From: 2-12-FULL-42-15 sp964196565
GTDB lineage: Bacteria; Pseudomonadota; Gammaproteobacteria; Coxiellales; Coxiellaceae
DNA: 10,677 bases
Assembly: GCA_964196565.1 (NCBI GenBank)
Contig: CAXMUH010000108.1
Span: forward strand, 1-10,677
Reading direction: 5' to 3'
The notes below the pieces were generated by a model. It had not been told where the DNA came from and searched no databases. It saw only the letters and a program-made list of their open reading frames with translations. A program made the translations under genes and the position numbers. Below, one piece after another: positions 1-7,959 of this stretch (position 1 is its first letter; every line of letters begins with the position of its first letter).

Positions 1-2423
1 TAGCCATTACCCAATTGCGCATAAATGCTCGCCGAATGCTGACGATCAAAATGAGCCAGACTGGTTTGGGTCAAAATCGGTTTAACTGTAATTAAATTAG
101 ATAACGGAATCAGCTTGCCAGCATTATTGCTCACCGAAAACATATTCAAACCATTTAAATTATCTTGATATTTATCAAGGCCAAGCAGATCAACATCGTA
201 GGTTTGACCTGCAACATCAATCGTCGACACTTTCAATCCACCGAGCATCGTTGCAATCACGTTATCAATATTATTAACACTTACCCCAAGCTGAGCGGCT
301 AATGGGCGATTTACGTGCACTTCATATTGTTGACTATCAAAGTTAACCGAGCTGGTAACGTTCTTTAAACCCGGATATTGGTTGAGTTTTTTTAGTAACG
401 CTTCGCTCACTGCATAAAGTCCGCGATAGGTTCGATTACCCATAATGGAGAATTCAACCTGATGTTTCATCGAGCCACCAAATGAAGGTGGGAACACATT
501 GGCATTTAAACCGGGTATAAGTGCAATCTGTTTGTTGGCATAATTAGCCAGCGCCTGTGCGCTTTGAGTACGTTCATTAAGAGGTTTAAGCGTCGCCAGA
601 CTGAGATTAAATCCCTTCTCATCGGTTGAAGCCAATGAAACCACCGACTGCACGCTCGGTTGTGTTTCTAGTATTTTTGACACGCCCTCTGCTTGTTTTG
701 CAATATAATTAATATTAGCACCACTCGGTGTATTCACTGCACCGATCACTAGTCCCACATCTTCTTGTGGCATAAATGTAAAATTAATGGAACGAACCAG
801 ATAAAATCCACCAACGGCAATGACGACAACAGCAATCATCACTAGATGGCGCTTATTTAAAATTCGATCGAGAAGATTTTGATACCAATCGGCTAATTTT
901 GCAAACAGCTGATCTAAATATTTAACAAAACCACGTGTGGTTGAATGGGGTTTTAGTAAGCGTGAGCACATCATCGGTGATAAGGTGAGTGCTACAAATC
1001 CTGAAATAATCACCGCACCCGCTAGCGTTAACGCAAAAGGTTTAAAGATTGCAGAAATTTTCCCGTGAATTAAACCCACTGGCGCATAAACGGCTGCAAG
1101 GGTTAACGTCATGGCGATCACCGCAAAGGTGATTTCCTTGCTGCCCTTAATCGCCGCGATTAATGGCTTTTCACCAGCTTCAATGTGGCGATGAATATTT
1201 TCCAACATCACAATGGCGTCATCCACCACCAAGCCGATCGAAAGCACCAAGGCCAACAGAGTAATGATATTAATGGTAAACCCTAAGAAATACATCACCC
1301 CAAAGGTTGCAAAAATACAAATCGGAATGGTAACCAATGGAATGGAAACGGAACGCAAATGTCCTAAAAATAAGAAAATGACAAGCAACACACATAAAAC
1401 AGCAAACATGATTGAGACATAGACCTCATGAATACTATTTTTCATAAAGGTCGATTGGTCATAAGCGATGGTAATTTTCATCCCACCGGGCAGCTGCTCT
1501 TTCATCGAATGTAAGTATTGCAGCACCCCACTTGCGGTTGTAATCGGATTCGCATCATCTGAGGCATCCACACTTAATAATACCCCGGGCTTACCATTTA
1601 TTTTTACAAAACTCATGGTCGTCGTACTCGGCGCCACTTTAGCGTAACCGATATCATGAATACGGATATTATTACCATCTACCTGTTTAACAACAATGTT
1701 ATCAAATTCTTTTGCAGTGGTGAGTTTTGTGCTTGCTGTAATCGGGTAGTTAATATAACTCCCGCGAATTTTACCGGCGGGGAGCTCAACATTCGCATTT
1801 TGAACAGCTTGTTGAATATCTGCCACGGTAACTTGCCGCGCTTTCATTTTATTCGCATTTAATCGCACCTGCATAGTATAATCATTCGAACCAATACTAT
1901 TAACCTTGGCAACGCCTTTAACTTGCGAAATACTATCCACCACGTTGCGATTTAAATAATCATTAATTGCTGGCAAGGTCATATTAGGGTCTGTGAATCC
2001 AATGTCTAATAATTCACCTTGATTACCACCACGCTCACTAATTTCTGGTGACGATACACTATTGGGCAGCTTACTGCGTGCATTTTGAATTTTAGCGCGA
2101 ATTTTATTTTCGATACCAGAAAGATTAACCCCATCTTTTAAATCGATTATTATTTGGCTATAACCTTGATAGCTGGTCGAACTGATGGTATCAATTCCTT
2201 CAACACCACTCACAGCATCCTCTAGAACTGTGGTGATGCTGGTTTCAACCAGTTTTGCACTTGCCCCAGCGTAGATTGTGTTAATCGTTAATTTGCTACT
2301 TTCAAACTTTGGTAGGAAGCGTGTATCAAGATAATTTAATCCCATTACCCCAATAATAATAAGAATTAAACTTAAGACTGTCGCAAAAACCGGGCGTTTA
2401 ATACAAAATTCTGAAATATTCAT
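1..2423 (-). CDS. RND-family multidrug efflux pump, inner-membrane subunit (C-terminus beyond window)
   Basis: This is the proton-driven inner-membrane transporter of a tripartite efflux system of the AcrB/MexB/MdtB (HAE1) type, which moves drugs or other amphiphiles from the inner membrane and periplasm to an outer-membrane channel. The frame is open from ATG at 2423 to the window edge, giving 807 residues against roughly 1030 usual for the family, so about 220 C-terminal residues lie outside. It starts MNISEFCIKRPVFATVLS, the typical RND N-terminus with a first membrane helix. A long periplasmic porter region follows. The transmembrane block around residues 335-480 includes GLVVDDAIV, whose Asp401-Asp402 match the proton-relay pair of AcrB (Asp407/408). 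It begins 19 bp after the adaptor stop with only a weak ribosome site, suggesting translation coupled to the adaptor. Substrate cannot be read from the sequence. No frameshift was seen. Confidence 0.95.
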   Translation of the reverse strand, partial: MNISEFCIKRPVFATVLSLILIIIGVMGLNYLDTRFLPKFESSKLTINTIYAGASAKLVETSITTVLEDAVSGVEGIDTISSTSYQGYSQIIIDLKDGVNLSGIENKIRAKIQNARSKLPNSVSSPEISERGGNQGELLDIGFTDPNMTLPAINDYLNRNVVDSISQVKGVAKVNSIGSNDYTMQVRLNANKMKARQVTVADIQQAVQNANVELPAGKIRGSYINYPITASTKLTTAKEFDNIVVKQVDGNNIRIHDIGYAKVAPSTTTMSFVKINGKPGVLLSVDASDDANPITTASGVLQYLHSMKEQLPGGMKITIAYDQSTFMKNSIHEVYVSIMFAVLCVLLVIFLFLGHLRSVSIPLVTIPICIFATFGVMYFLGFTINIITLLALVLSIGLVVDDAIVMLENIHRHIEAGEKPLIAAIKGSKEITFAVIAMTLTLAAVYAPVGLIHGKISAIFKPFALTLAGAVIISGFVALTLSPMMCSRLLKPHSTTRGFVKYLDQLFAKLADWYQNLLDRILNKRHLVMIAVVVIAVGGFYLVRSINFTFMPQEDVGLVIGAVNTPSGANINYIAKQAEGVSKILETQPSVQSVVSLASTDEKGFNLSLATLKPLNERTQSAQALANYANKQIALIPGLNANVFPPSFGGSMKHQVEFSIMGNRTYRGLYAVSEALLKKLNQYPGLKNVTSSVNFDSQQYEVHVNRPLAAQLGVSVNNIDNVIATMLGGLKVSTIDVAGQTYDVDLLGLDKYQDNLNGLNMFSVSNNAGKLIPLSNLITVKPILTQTSLAHFDRQHSASIYAQLGNG

Positions 2424-2442
2424 ATATTTTTTTATCGTCGCT

Positions 2443-3486
2443 TTAGGTTACGGCTTTTACACGTGTGCCCACTTTCACCTGAAATTGTCCTTGTGAAATA
2501 ATCTCTGAATCTTTATTAAGCCCTTTTTCAACTATTGTCATACTATGATAGCGCGTGCCTGATATAACAGGTATGGATATGACTTTATTATTTTTAATTT
2601 CTAACACATGATCACCATCAATGCTGGCAATAATGGCATCTGATGGTACTAATAGGGTTTGTGGGTTTATTCCTAAATTCTGGATGATTGTAACGGATTG
2701 CCCAGGTTTTAAATTATGCTCATTATTTTTAAGTACTGCATGCACCTCAATTGTTTGTGTCGCTTCATTTACGGTTGGTGCAATATAACTTACTTTCGCG
2801 CTAAACTCTTTTCCAGGTAAAAAATCTGCGGTAATTGTAACGCTTTGCCCTAGTTTAAGCTCTGGCGCATATCGACTCGGTAACGAATAATCAACTTTCA
2901 AGGTATTGGTATCGGTAAGGCTAATCATAATACTTCCTGGCGTAACATAATCACCAATATTAATTGATTTAGCGCCTAAGTACCCACTGATGGGTGCAGT
3001 TAAGCTCATTTCACTTAATGCCACTTTGTCAGATTTTTCCTGCGCCATGGCTTTTTTATAATTCGATAAATATTCATCGGTTTCTTGTTGCGACGCGGCA
3101 TTTTCTTGCATTAATTTTAAATAACGACCTACTGTGACTTTAGCAAATTTTGTTGCCGCTTGATCTGATAAATATGCCTGTCTTTGTGCGTTATCATCGA
3201 GTTGAACAAGCACCGTGCCGGCTTTTACAAATTGTCCTTCGTAAAAATTTATTTTTCTAATATATCCACCCACTTTAGGACTGATTGAAGCTTTTTGATT
3301 TGCAAATAAAGTCCCGGTAGTAGTTGCTGTTTCAGGAATAGATTTAACAGTAACCTTACTCAGTTTGACTAAAATCACAGGGGTTTTTACTGCGTTTGAT
3401 GTGTGAGAGTGATGAAAAGCGCCCAATGCAGCACCCGCTAAAACGCAAACACCTACAATTGTAATAATGATCGATTTCTTTTTCAT
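2443..3486 (-). CDS. RND efflux periplasmic adaptor (membrane fusion protein)
   Basis: This is the periplasmic adaptor (HlyD/AcrA/MexH-type membrane fusion protein) that bridges the RND pump encoded next to it and an outer-membrane channel. The 347-residue product has one N-terminal hydrophobic segment (about residues 5-24) and no lipobox, so it is probably anchored by that helix. A lipoyl half-motif is visible at about 60-98 (ISPKVGGYIRKINFYEGQFV, then LVQLDD). A helical hairpin of only about 60 residues spans 98-160, the second lipoyl half follows at about 160-190 (LTAPISGYLG), and beta-barrel and membrane-proximal segments lead to the end. The short hairpin resembles MexH/MdtA-like adaptors more than long ones. 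The ATG at 3486 has a GAGCTAGG-like ribosome site. It is the first gene of the operon. Confidence 0.93.
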   Translation of the reverse strand: MKKKSIIITIVGVCVLAGAALGAFHHSHTSNAVKTPVILVKLSKVTVKSIPETATTTGTLFANQKASISPKVGGYIRKINFYEGQFVKAGTVLVQLDDNAQRQAYLSDQAATKFAKVTVGRYLKLMQENAASQQETDEYLSNYKKAMAQEKSDKVALSEMSLTAPISGYLGAKSINIGDYVTPGSIMISLTDTNTLKVDYSLPSRYAPELKLGQSVTITADFLPGKEFSAKVSYIAPTVNEATQTIEVHAVLKNNEHNLKPGQSVTIIQNLGINPQTLLVPSDAIIASIDGDHVLEIKNNKVISIPVISGTRYHSMTIVEKGLNKDSEIISQGQFQVKVGTRVKAVT

Positions 3487-3567
3487 AGCCTAGCTCACAT
3501 ACCCTATTTTATTACAGCTTTGTTACATTCAATCCGCTTTAAGCCGATGGTAATAAACTTAAATTCG

Positions 3568-3585
3568 TTCACCAGAATAGGTGAA
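3568..3585. promoter_or_regulatory. Inverted repeat centred on the -10 of the efflux promoter (candidate operator)
   Basis: Perfect 6-bp arms TTCACC and GGTGAA flank exactly the six bases of the proposed -10 element. A dimeric repressor bound here would block RNA polymerase. Efflux operons are commonly controlled by TetR-, MarR- or LysR-type regulators, but none is encoded in the window, so the binding protein is unknown. Confidence 0.4.
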
Positions 3586-3602
3586 GATTTGACCTTAGTC
3601 AA
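3574..3602 (-). promoter_or_regulatory. Sigma-70 promoter of the efflux operon
   Basis: On the minus strand TTGACT (3602-3597) and TATTCT (3579-3574) are separated by exactly 17 bp. That is 5/6 and 4/6 to the -35 and -10 consensus. Transcription would start near 3567, leaving a leader of about 80 nt before the adaptor ATG. It is the best sigma-70 match in the 170-bp gap and points the right way. Called from sequence alone. Confidence 0.55.
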
Positions 3603-3605
3603 GGT
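3592..3605. promoter_or_regulatory. Inverted repeat over the -35 of the efflux promoter
   Basis: ACCTT-N4-AAGGT overlaps the proposed -35 element, and a second register TTGAC-N4-GTCAA is nested in it. The arms are short, so chance is possible, but the position next to the dyad over the -10 makes a regulatory role plausible. The spacing does not fit the MerR-type layout, in which the dyad sits inside a 19-20 bp spacer. Confidence 0.3.
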
Positions 3606-3645
3606 AATAATATTGTCAATTATGAAATCTTACGGGTTTCAAAAC

Positions 3646-3668
3646 ACAGGAGTAGTCTAGCCTCCTGT
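3646..3668 (-). terminator. Possible terminator hairpin of the pilin gene
   Basis: Perfect 7-bp arms (ACAGGAG and CTCCTGT) with a 9-nt loop span the stop codon of the downstream pilin gene. In the direction of that gene they are followed by GTTTTG. The T run is short and the stem modest, so this is a weak intrinsic-terminator candidate. It sits where one would be expected, between the pilin gene and the efflux promoter. Confidence 0.4.
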
Positions 3669-4097
3669 ACAATTTGTAACATATTTTGAACAAGCGCCAC
3701 CGCTAACTTGCCAAGTAACATTACTTCCCGTATTAAGGGTAGGCGTTAAAATGTAGGTGTCTGAGCTAAGAATGCCATTACCAGCAACAGGCGTTATAGT
3801 GATAACTCCACCTTCAACTGAAGCTGAAGCGACTTTACCAACTGCCGTTGTAATTGCTGGTGGGATACCGTGAGAACCTGCATCACAAACTGAAGTATCT
3901 GCAGAATTGATTTCAAGACAGAGAGTAACTGCCGACTTGTAGCTATCAGCCGCTTGAACGATTTCACTATATGCTGCTCTGTTCAAATATGATACAAGCA
4001 TGGGGGTTCCGATCCCGGCAAGAATTGCAACAATAGACAGAGCTATCAATAGCTCAAATAAAGTAAATCCATTTGTGTTTATATTGCTCACCTTCAT
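3657..4097 (-). CDS. Type IVa pilin subunit (copy 1)
   Basis: This is a type IV pilin-like protein, exported and cleaved by a PilD-type prepilin peptidase and assembled into pili or a type II secretion-like pseudopilus. The leader is MKVSNINTNG, cut before FTLFELL. Glu5 of the mature chain, the hydrophobic N-terminal helix and the Pro at mature position 22 are all present, as in class IVa pilins. The mature protein has two Cys pairs: CLEINSADTSVC in the middle and CSKYVTNC at the C-terminus, the latter resembling the usual disulfide-bonded D-loop. I chose the ATG at 4097, 8 nt after AGGAG; an in-frame TTG one codon earlier is the alternative. It is a paralogue of the pilin just upstream. No pilM-Q, pilB/C or fimT/pilV genes are nearby, so the assembly machinery must lie elsewhere. 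Confidence 0.9.
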   Translation of the reverse strand: MKVSNINTNGFTLFELLIALSIVAILAGIGTPMLVSYLNRAAYSEIVQAADSYKSAVTLCLEINSADTSVCDAGSHGIPPAITTAVGKVASASVEGGVITITPVAGNGILSSDTYILTPTLNTGSNVTWQVSGGACSKYVTNCTGG

Positions 4098-4223
4098 CAA
4101 GGCAGCTCCTAGCTTTGAGCGATTATGCTATGGCCCAAAACATTACTCCTATGTATAAATATAGCTAATTTAAGGATGTATATAACTTATTGATATTATA
4201 TAGCTATTGCACTAGGCGAAATA
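4098..4223 (-). promoter_or_regulatory. AT-rich intergenic region between the two pilin genes
   Basis: These 126 bp hold no gene. On the minus strand there is a consensus TATAAT at 4200-4195 but no convincing -35 in front of it. The 9-bp word ATATAGCTA occurs twice (4159-4167 and 4198-4206); because it contains the self-complementary core TAGCTA, the copies are both direct and inverted. I saw no sigma-54 (-24/-12) element, although pilin genes often use one. Whether copy 1 has its own promoter or is read through from copy 2 is open. Confidence 0.3.
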
Positions 4224-4649
4224 TTAAGAGCTGGTGCAGTTAGGGATATAGGAGGCACAAGCACCACCACTAACCGTCCATTGAACTATATTGCCCGCTA
4301 AATTCGGGGTTAATATATAAGTATCAGCAGCAGTAAATCCATCGGTGGCAACCGGCGTTACTGTAATTACCCCATCGATCACAGAAGTACTGGCTACAAG
4401 ACCAATAGCCGTGGTAATTGCTGGCGCAATTCCATACTTCCCGGCATCACAATTATTGATATCGGTTCGCTCTACACAAATGGATACAGCTACTTTATAA
4501 CGGTCTGCCGTCTGGATAAGCTCACTGAATTTTGCCTTTTGTATATAATGGAAATAAATCGGGCTGGCAATCGCTGCCAATATAGCAACCACAGAAATAG
4601 TAATTAAGATTTCAAATAAGGTGATGCCTTTGCTACGTCCTAAATCCAT
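4224..4649 (-). CDS. Type IVa pilin subunit (copy 2)
   Basis: This second type IVa pilin-like protein has 141 residues. The leader MDLGRSKG is cut before ITLFEIL, so the mature protein starts with Ile instead of the usual Phe or Met. Glu5 is kept, as are the hydrophobic helix and Pro22. Hand alignment to copy 1 gives about 76 identical positions in roughly 137. The conserved parts run along the whole length, including CDAG, AITTA, VITxTPVA, DTYILTP and WxVSGGAC, so this is a tandem duplication rather than two unrelated minor pilins. Both Cys pairs are kept (C...NNC and CASYIPNC). The ATG at 4649 follows AGGAAAAG by a normal distance. It lies 61 bp after the unknown 300-residue gene. It could be a major pilin, a variant subunit, or a pseudopilin. 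Confidence 0.9.
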   Translation of the reverse strand: MDLGRSKGITLFEILITISVVAILAAIASPIYFHYIQKAKFSELIQTADRYKVAVSICVERTDINNCDAGKYGIAPAITTAIGLVASTSVIDGVITVTPVATDGFTAADTYILTPNLAGNIVQWTVSGGACASYIPNCTSS

Positions 4650-4710
4650 TTAAGCTTTTCCTATTTCAAACCAATACATATATATAATAGAATATTTTTA
4701 AGGATTTCGC

Positions 4711-5613
4711 TTAAGTTGTAAGTGTTTTAGACAACTTCTCAAGTTTGTTCATATATTTATCATCACCACCCTGCTCTGACCAGCTCTTTTTTTCAAGCTG
4801 ATGTTGGCTATAAAATATCCAACCAATGCGGTGAATTAAACGGCTCACAAAGCATCGTGGACTATCATTATTTTTTAAATTCATTTGTTGCTCAACAATA
4901 ATTAGCATTGCTGCTGTTGATTTTTTTGTACATAGCGAAATATAAAGACAGTAAAGTCTTTTTTTATGGTGCTTATTGCTCTGGTCAAATATGATTGATT
5001 GAATATTTATCGTCAAGTCAAAATTTTCAGATGCAATATGAAACGCACTTTTGTTAATTATCGGTGATGGTAATGGAGCTGGCTGATCAAGCTGTGCTAC
5101 CGATTTATCTTCTATCAGTGCCAAAGTTTGAACGTGCGGTACAGATTTTTCTTCCAGATTACTTGCAGATGGCTTTGCTAATTGTTTTTTCCAATAGGTA
5201 ATTGATCTATCTAATAGGTCGAGAGAAGTTTTGATTTCTTGCTTTTCTTTTTTTGGAGTAGCCTTCAACCCACAATATTTATACACATCAGTAAATAATT
5301 TATTTAACTCAGCGTAATACAATTCACAAAAACGAATCAAAATACAGTTATCCAGCTTATAATAAGTAGACCCAACTATGTTAATGATACCGATAGCTTT
5401 TTTAACTTTATTTATTTCGGCTTCAACAAGCTTCTGTTGCGTTCGAGCACTCAGAAAACTTACCTTTTCTATTTGCAAGCCTAAATCACAAGCCCTAACA
5501 AACAGCTTCAGAATTTCCCGTAACCGTAGAGAATCAATATATCGATCATCCGCTTTAATGATGGTGACAATATTTTTTAGATTAGTAAAATATGTGGATA
5601 GATTCTGCGCCAT
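4711..5613 (-). CDS. Hypothetical protein, 300 residues
   Basis: I do not recognise this protein. The N-terminal half (about residues 1-145) looks mainly alpha-helical and Lys/Leu-rich, with segments such as LREILKLFVRACDLGLQIEKV and several Cys residues. A polar, proline-containing linker follows at about 150-190 (PAPLPSP). The C-terminal half appears to have short beta-like stretches (FDLTINIQSIIF, RLYCLYISLC) and a basic, Ser/Gln-rich tail. There is no signal peptide and no clear membrane segment, so it is probably cytosolic or injected. I chose the ATG at 5613, preceded by a weak GGA site; an in-frame TTG at 5625 has no ribosome site. It is transcribed toward the pilins and diverges from the phosphatase gene. 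A secreted-effector role is possible from context only. Confidence 0.75.
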   Translation of the reverse strand: MAQNLSTYFTNLKNIVTIIKADDRYIDSLRLREILKLFVRACDLGLQIEKVSFLSARTQQKLVEAEINKVKKAIGIINIVGSTYYKLDNCILIRFCELYYAELNKLFTDVYKYCGLKATPKKEKQEIKTSLDLLDRSITYWKKQLAKPSASNLEEKSVPHVQTLALIEDKSVAQLDQPAPLPSPIINKSAFHIASENFDLTINIQSIIFDQSNKHHKKRLYCLYISLCTKKSTAAMLIIVEQQMNLKNNDSPRCFVSRLIHRIGWIFYSQHQLEKKSWSEQGGDDKYMNKLEKLSKTLTT

Positions 5614-5848
5614 AATAAAGTCCAATTTAAATTTTCAAACACATATATTTATTATTATCGATTCTATATTTTTTGTATATAAAAATGTACTAGATTAATC
5701 TTAACTAAACCTTCAAACATTAGCTCAGTGTTAATGATGCTGATGTATCACCAACTGATATTGCCAACTGGGATTAAATGGCTTATTCTAATTATATCGC
5801 AACTTTAGTTACACACTCAATACCATACTAGTATTTTTTAAGGTTAAC
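5614..5848. promoter_or_regulatory. Divergent intergenic region
   Basis: This 235-bp AT-rich gap lies between the divergent hypothetical and phosphatase genes and holds no credible gene. It contains a perfect 10-bp palindrome AGATTAATCT (5692-5701), a near-palindrome GTATAT-N4-ATGTAC (5675-5690), and the phosphatase promoter listed separately. No clear -35/-10 pair was found for the minus-strand gene. Confidence 0.4.
5761..5789 (+). promoter_or_regulatory. Sigma-70 promoter of the phosphatase gene
   Basis: TTGCCA (5761-5766) and TATTCT (5784-5789) are separated by exactly 17 bp, giving a start near 5797 and a leader of about 50 nt. Each hexamer matches the consensus at 4-5 positions. An AAGG ribosome site at 5840-5843 precedes the ATG by 5 nt. 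Confidence 0.5.
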
Positions 5849-7921
5849 ATGATGCGCAAGAGTTCAAATGAAAGTAACCAACAACAGGTCAATGACTGGT
5901 TACGGATCGGAACATCTACAGACCTAAAACAATACTTTAACCTAAAAAATACCTCGCAAAGTTTAACCCAGAATCTACTCAATGTATTAAGAGGTTTGTC
6001 AATACATGGGGCTCAAGCATTTTACGAAAATCTGCAGGATCTTTTTTTTGAATTTATTGATCTTCAACATGGCATTCTAACTCGAAAAATTCACTCCGAT
6101 ATATTTCACACCGGGGTTGGATACATTCGTAATGCTCGAATGCAAATCCCTCTAAACAAAAGAATTGACCCCAATCACCCCGCTTTGTTTATGGCAAATA
6201 TGATGCTAAGGGCGTTAAGCACGTTGCGTGCAATCGATCATACGTTTAGTTACAGGGCCCAACACAATTATCAGCAGCAACGTGCAGCACTTAAACTTAA
6301 TTTAGTAAACTTAGTATCTGATGTCATTAGATTACAAAAGAGATTTGATGATGATTCTATTAATAATCTCAAATTAATTATCGATCTTGAACGCACCTTC
6401 AATGATGGCTTAATCCATATTTTACATTATGCCGGACTTGATTTTGGCATTGACCAATCGGGTTCAGATCAACTGTATCAACAGCTGCTTGATCATTATC
6501 GATTTATTTCTTCAACCTTAGACCCAGCCCCAAGTGTGGTCACCATTTTTCAATTAAAAGAATTTACTCATATCGAACACTCAATGCCGATCTGCACCAA
6601 ATCAAAACAACAAATCACAGCACTTGAAATTACGAGAAATCTCTTCCCAGGTGGTGAAAACAATTTTCACGCTTCAAAACCCTTAGCATTTCAATTTATC
6701 AATCAAGCTTTCAGTGATTTAATGGTAATGCAAAATAGAGCTTTGTCCGCTCAAATGCGACACTTAGTCCCTCCAACGGTTAAAAATGGCTTTGTGGTTA
6801 CAAAGTATGTTTATCATAAAAATGAATTAATCGGATGCAAAAATCTCCTACGCTGTGGCTCACTGGTTTATGTCGGTAACGGAGAAACTGCTGAAACAAT
6901 TAACAATTTCACCACAAATAATTTCAAACAACTAGAAACGTATTCAACTCAATTTGCCGGTAAGAAAACGATACATTTATCCTGCCTGCCAACGTATTCT
7001 GCTTTTCATAGTCAAGCACTCATCACAACCGTTACAGAATCAGTTGCAAATCAATTGGGGCACCCTATTTCATATACACCAGTAAATTTTGAGGGGCTCT
7101 TTCGCATTCCAGAGTTCGCTAAAATAATTAAAAATCTTGAGGATGCACCTTTCGCCGGACCCAGTAGAAAAACCACACGGGCACTGCTTGCAGCAAAAGT
7201 TGTGAAGCTTGCACAATCCTATCCAGTAATTATTCCTCTAATTTTTTGTGCCAGCGGCCAAGATCGAACTGGAACACTATTAACGATTATTAATATTCTT
7301 GAGTTCGTGGAATACTGTAAATCCTGTAAAGTCAAGATTGATTTTCCCGCTGCTGAAAAAAGTTATATCGGTGCACGTAACCAGCAATTTATGGCAACTG
7401 TACTTTGTCCCGGCGCAGAAGGTTTAAAACCGTGCTCAAAGCCTGGGGAGGTAATAAATAAATTAGCAGCAAAATATTTATACTTAAAAACTGCGAAGTT
7501 TAATAAAAAAGCACGTATCACAGCAGGCATCGCGAAAAAGTTAGCTGGAAATTCACCTTTTTTGAGTAATAAACAAATTGTTACGCAAGAACTAACTCGC
7601 TATCTCGATCGCAGAAAGGGCCTATTCCACGGAATGATGCCATTTTACAACCGTGATTTAACAGCTCAAAAAATTCAAATGGTAAAAGCGGCGCTACAAA
7701 CAATGAGTGAAGCATTAGATTATGACAATGTAATTAAGACGTTAGACGCCGAAAATAAAAGTGCCGTAACGCAAGCAAAAACAAGCTGTCTATTTTGCTT
7801 GATCGGCAACGGTGAACTTGGAAATAGCATTGATAGAATACGTGAACGTCTTCAAAGCCAAGATGAAAGCAAAGCACTAAGCTCCTCTCCTAACTTAACT
7901 ATTTTAGAAATAAGTCATTAA
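5849..7921 (+). CDS. CX5R phosphatase, SidF/SopB-like candidate effector
   Basis: This large (690-residue) probable phosphoinositide or protein phosphatase carries the Cys-based signature CASGQDRTG, with nucleophile Cys467 and phosphate-binding Arg473, preceded by a hydrophobic strand (VIIPLIF) as in PTP-fold enzymes. The Asp-Arg-Thr-Gly end of the loop is shared with SidF, SidP, SopB and IpgD (CKSGKDRTG), which dephosphorylate host phosphoinositides. The two lysines of that loop are Ala468 and Gln471 here, so substrate choice may differ. About 460 residues of mostly helical sequence precede the loop and about 215 follow, including GARNQQF and GAEGLKPCSKPG. There is no signal peptide or membrane segment. 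The charged, Glu-containing tail (RIRERLQSQDES, then a Ser-rich end) fits a Dot/Icm-type C-terminal signal, but that is inference. A second ATG follows immediately at 5852. Confidence 0.8.
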   Translation: MMRKSSNESNQQQVNDWLRIGTSTDLKQYFNLKNTSQSLTQNLLNVLRGLSIHGAQAFYENLQDLFFEFIDLQHGILTRKIHSDIFHTGVGYIRNARMQIPLNKRIDPNHPALFMANMMLRALSTLRAIDHTFSYRAQHNYQQQRAALKLNLVNLVSDVIRLQKRFDDDSINNLKLIIDLERTFNDGLIHILHYAGLDFGIDQSGSDQLYQQLLDHYRFISSTLDPAPSVVTIFQLKEFTHIEHSMPICTKSKQQITALEITRNLFPGGENNFHASKPLAFQFINQAFSDLMVMQNRALSAQMRHLVPPTVKNGFVVTKYVYHKNELIGCKNLLRCGSLVYVGNGETAETINNFTTNNFKQLETYSTQFAGKKTIHLSCLPTYSAFHSQALITTVTESVANQLGHPISYTPVNFEGLFRIPEFAKIIKNLEDAPFAGPSRKTTRALLAAKVVKLAQSYPVIIPLIFCASGQDRTGTLLTIINILEFVEYCKSCKVKIDFPAAEKSYIGARNQQFMATVLCPGAEGLKPCSKPGEVINKLAAKYLYLKTAKFNKKARITAGIAKKLAGNSPFLSNKQIVTQELTRYLDRRKGLFHGMMPFYNRDLTAQKIQMVKAALQTMSEALDYDNVIKTLDAENKSAVTQAKTSCLFCLIGNGELGNSIDRIRERLQSQDESKALSSSPNLTILEISH

Positions 7922-7932
7922 TCGACCACCTC

Positions 7933-7949
7933 CTTAATATTCACTTAAT
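7933..7949 (+). promoter_or_regulatory. PmrA-type operator (CTTAAT-N5-CTTAAT) before the GDSL lipase gene
   Basis: Two identical half-sites CTTAAT (7933-7938 and 7944-7949) lie 11 bp apart, a perfect fit to the tandem YTTAAK-N5-YTTAAK box known for the OmpR-family regulator PmrA. In Legionella and Coxiella PmrA controls secretion and effector genes. The box ends exactly 10 bp before TAAAAT (7960-7965), the spacing expected when such a regulator replaces the -35 element. It starts 11 bp after the phosphatase stop codon. Confidence 0.6.
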
Positions 7950-7959
7950 TTACATAAGT

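Noticed and set aside
3527..3543. PmrA-like word on the minus strand before the efflux operon (CTTAAA-N5-TTGAAT).
   Set aside because: Both half-sites are degenerate, and a better sigma-70 promoter with overlapping dyads lies just upstream. Not enough to call a PmrA site.
4098..4223. Possible sigma-54 promoter for pilin copy 1.
   Set aside because: No TGGC-N8-TGC type -24/-12 element with correct spacing was found on the minus strand.
4688..4714. CTTAAG and CTTAAA on the minus strand before pilin copy 2, resembling a PmrA box.
   Set aside because: The half-sites are separated by 7 bp, not 5, so they are off the 11-bp helical period; one also overlaps the stop codon of the upstream gene.
5675..5701. 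Palindrome AGATTAATCT and near-palindrome GTATAT-N4-ATGTAC in the divergent gap.
   Set aside because: Short, A/T-rich and not tied to a promoter element; short palindromes of this kind are expected by chance in such DNA.
5700..5716. CTTAAC-N5-CTTCAA before the phosphatase gene, a possible degraded PmrA box.
   Set aside because: Both half-sites deviate and no -10 element lies about 10 bp downstream; the better promoter is about 45 bp further on.
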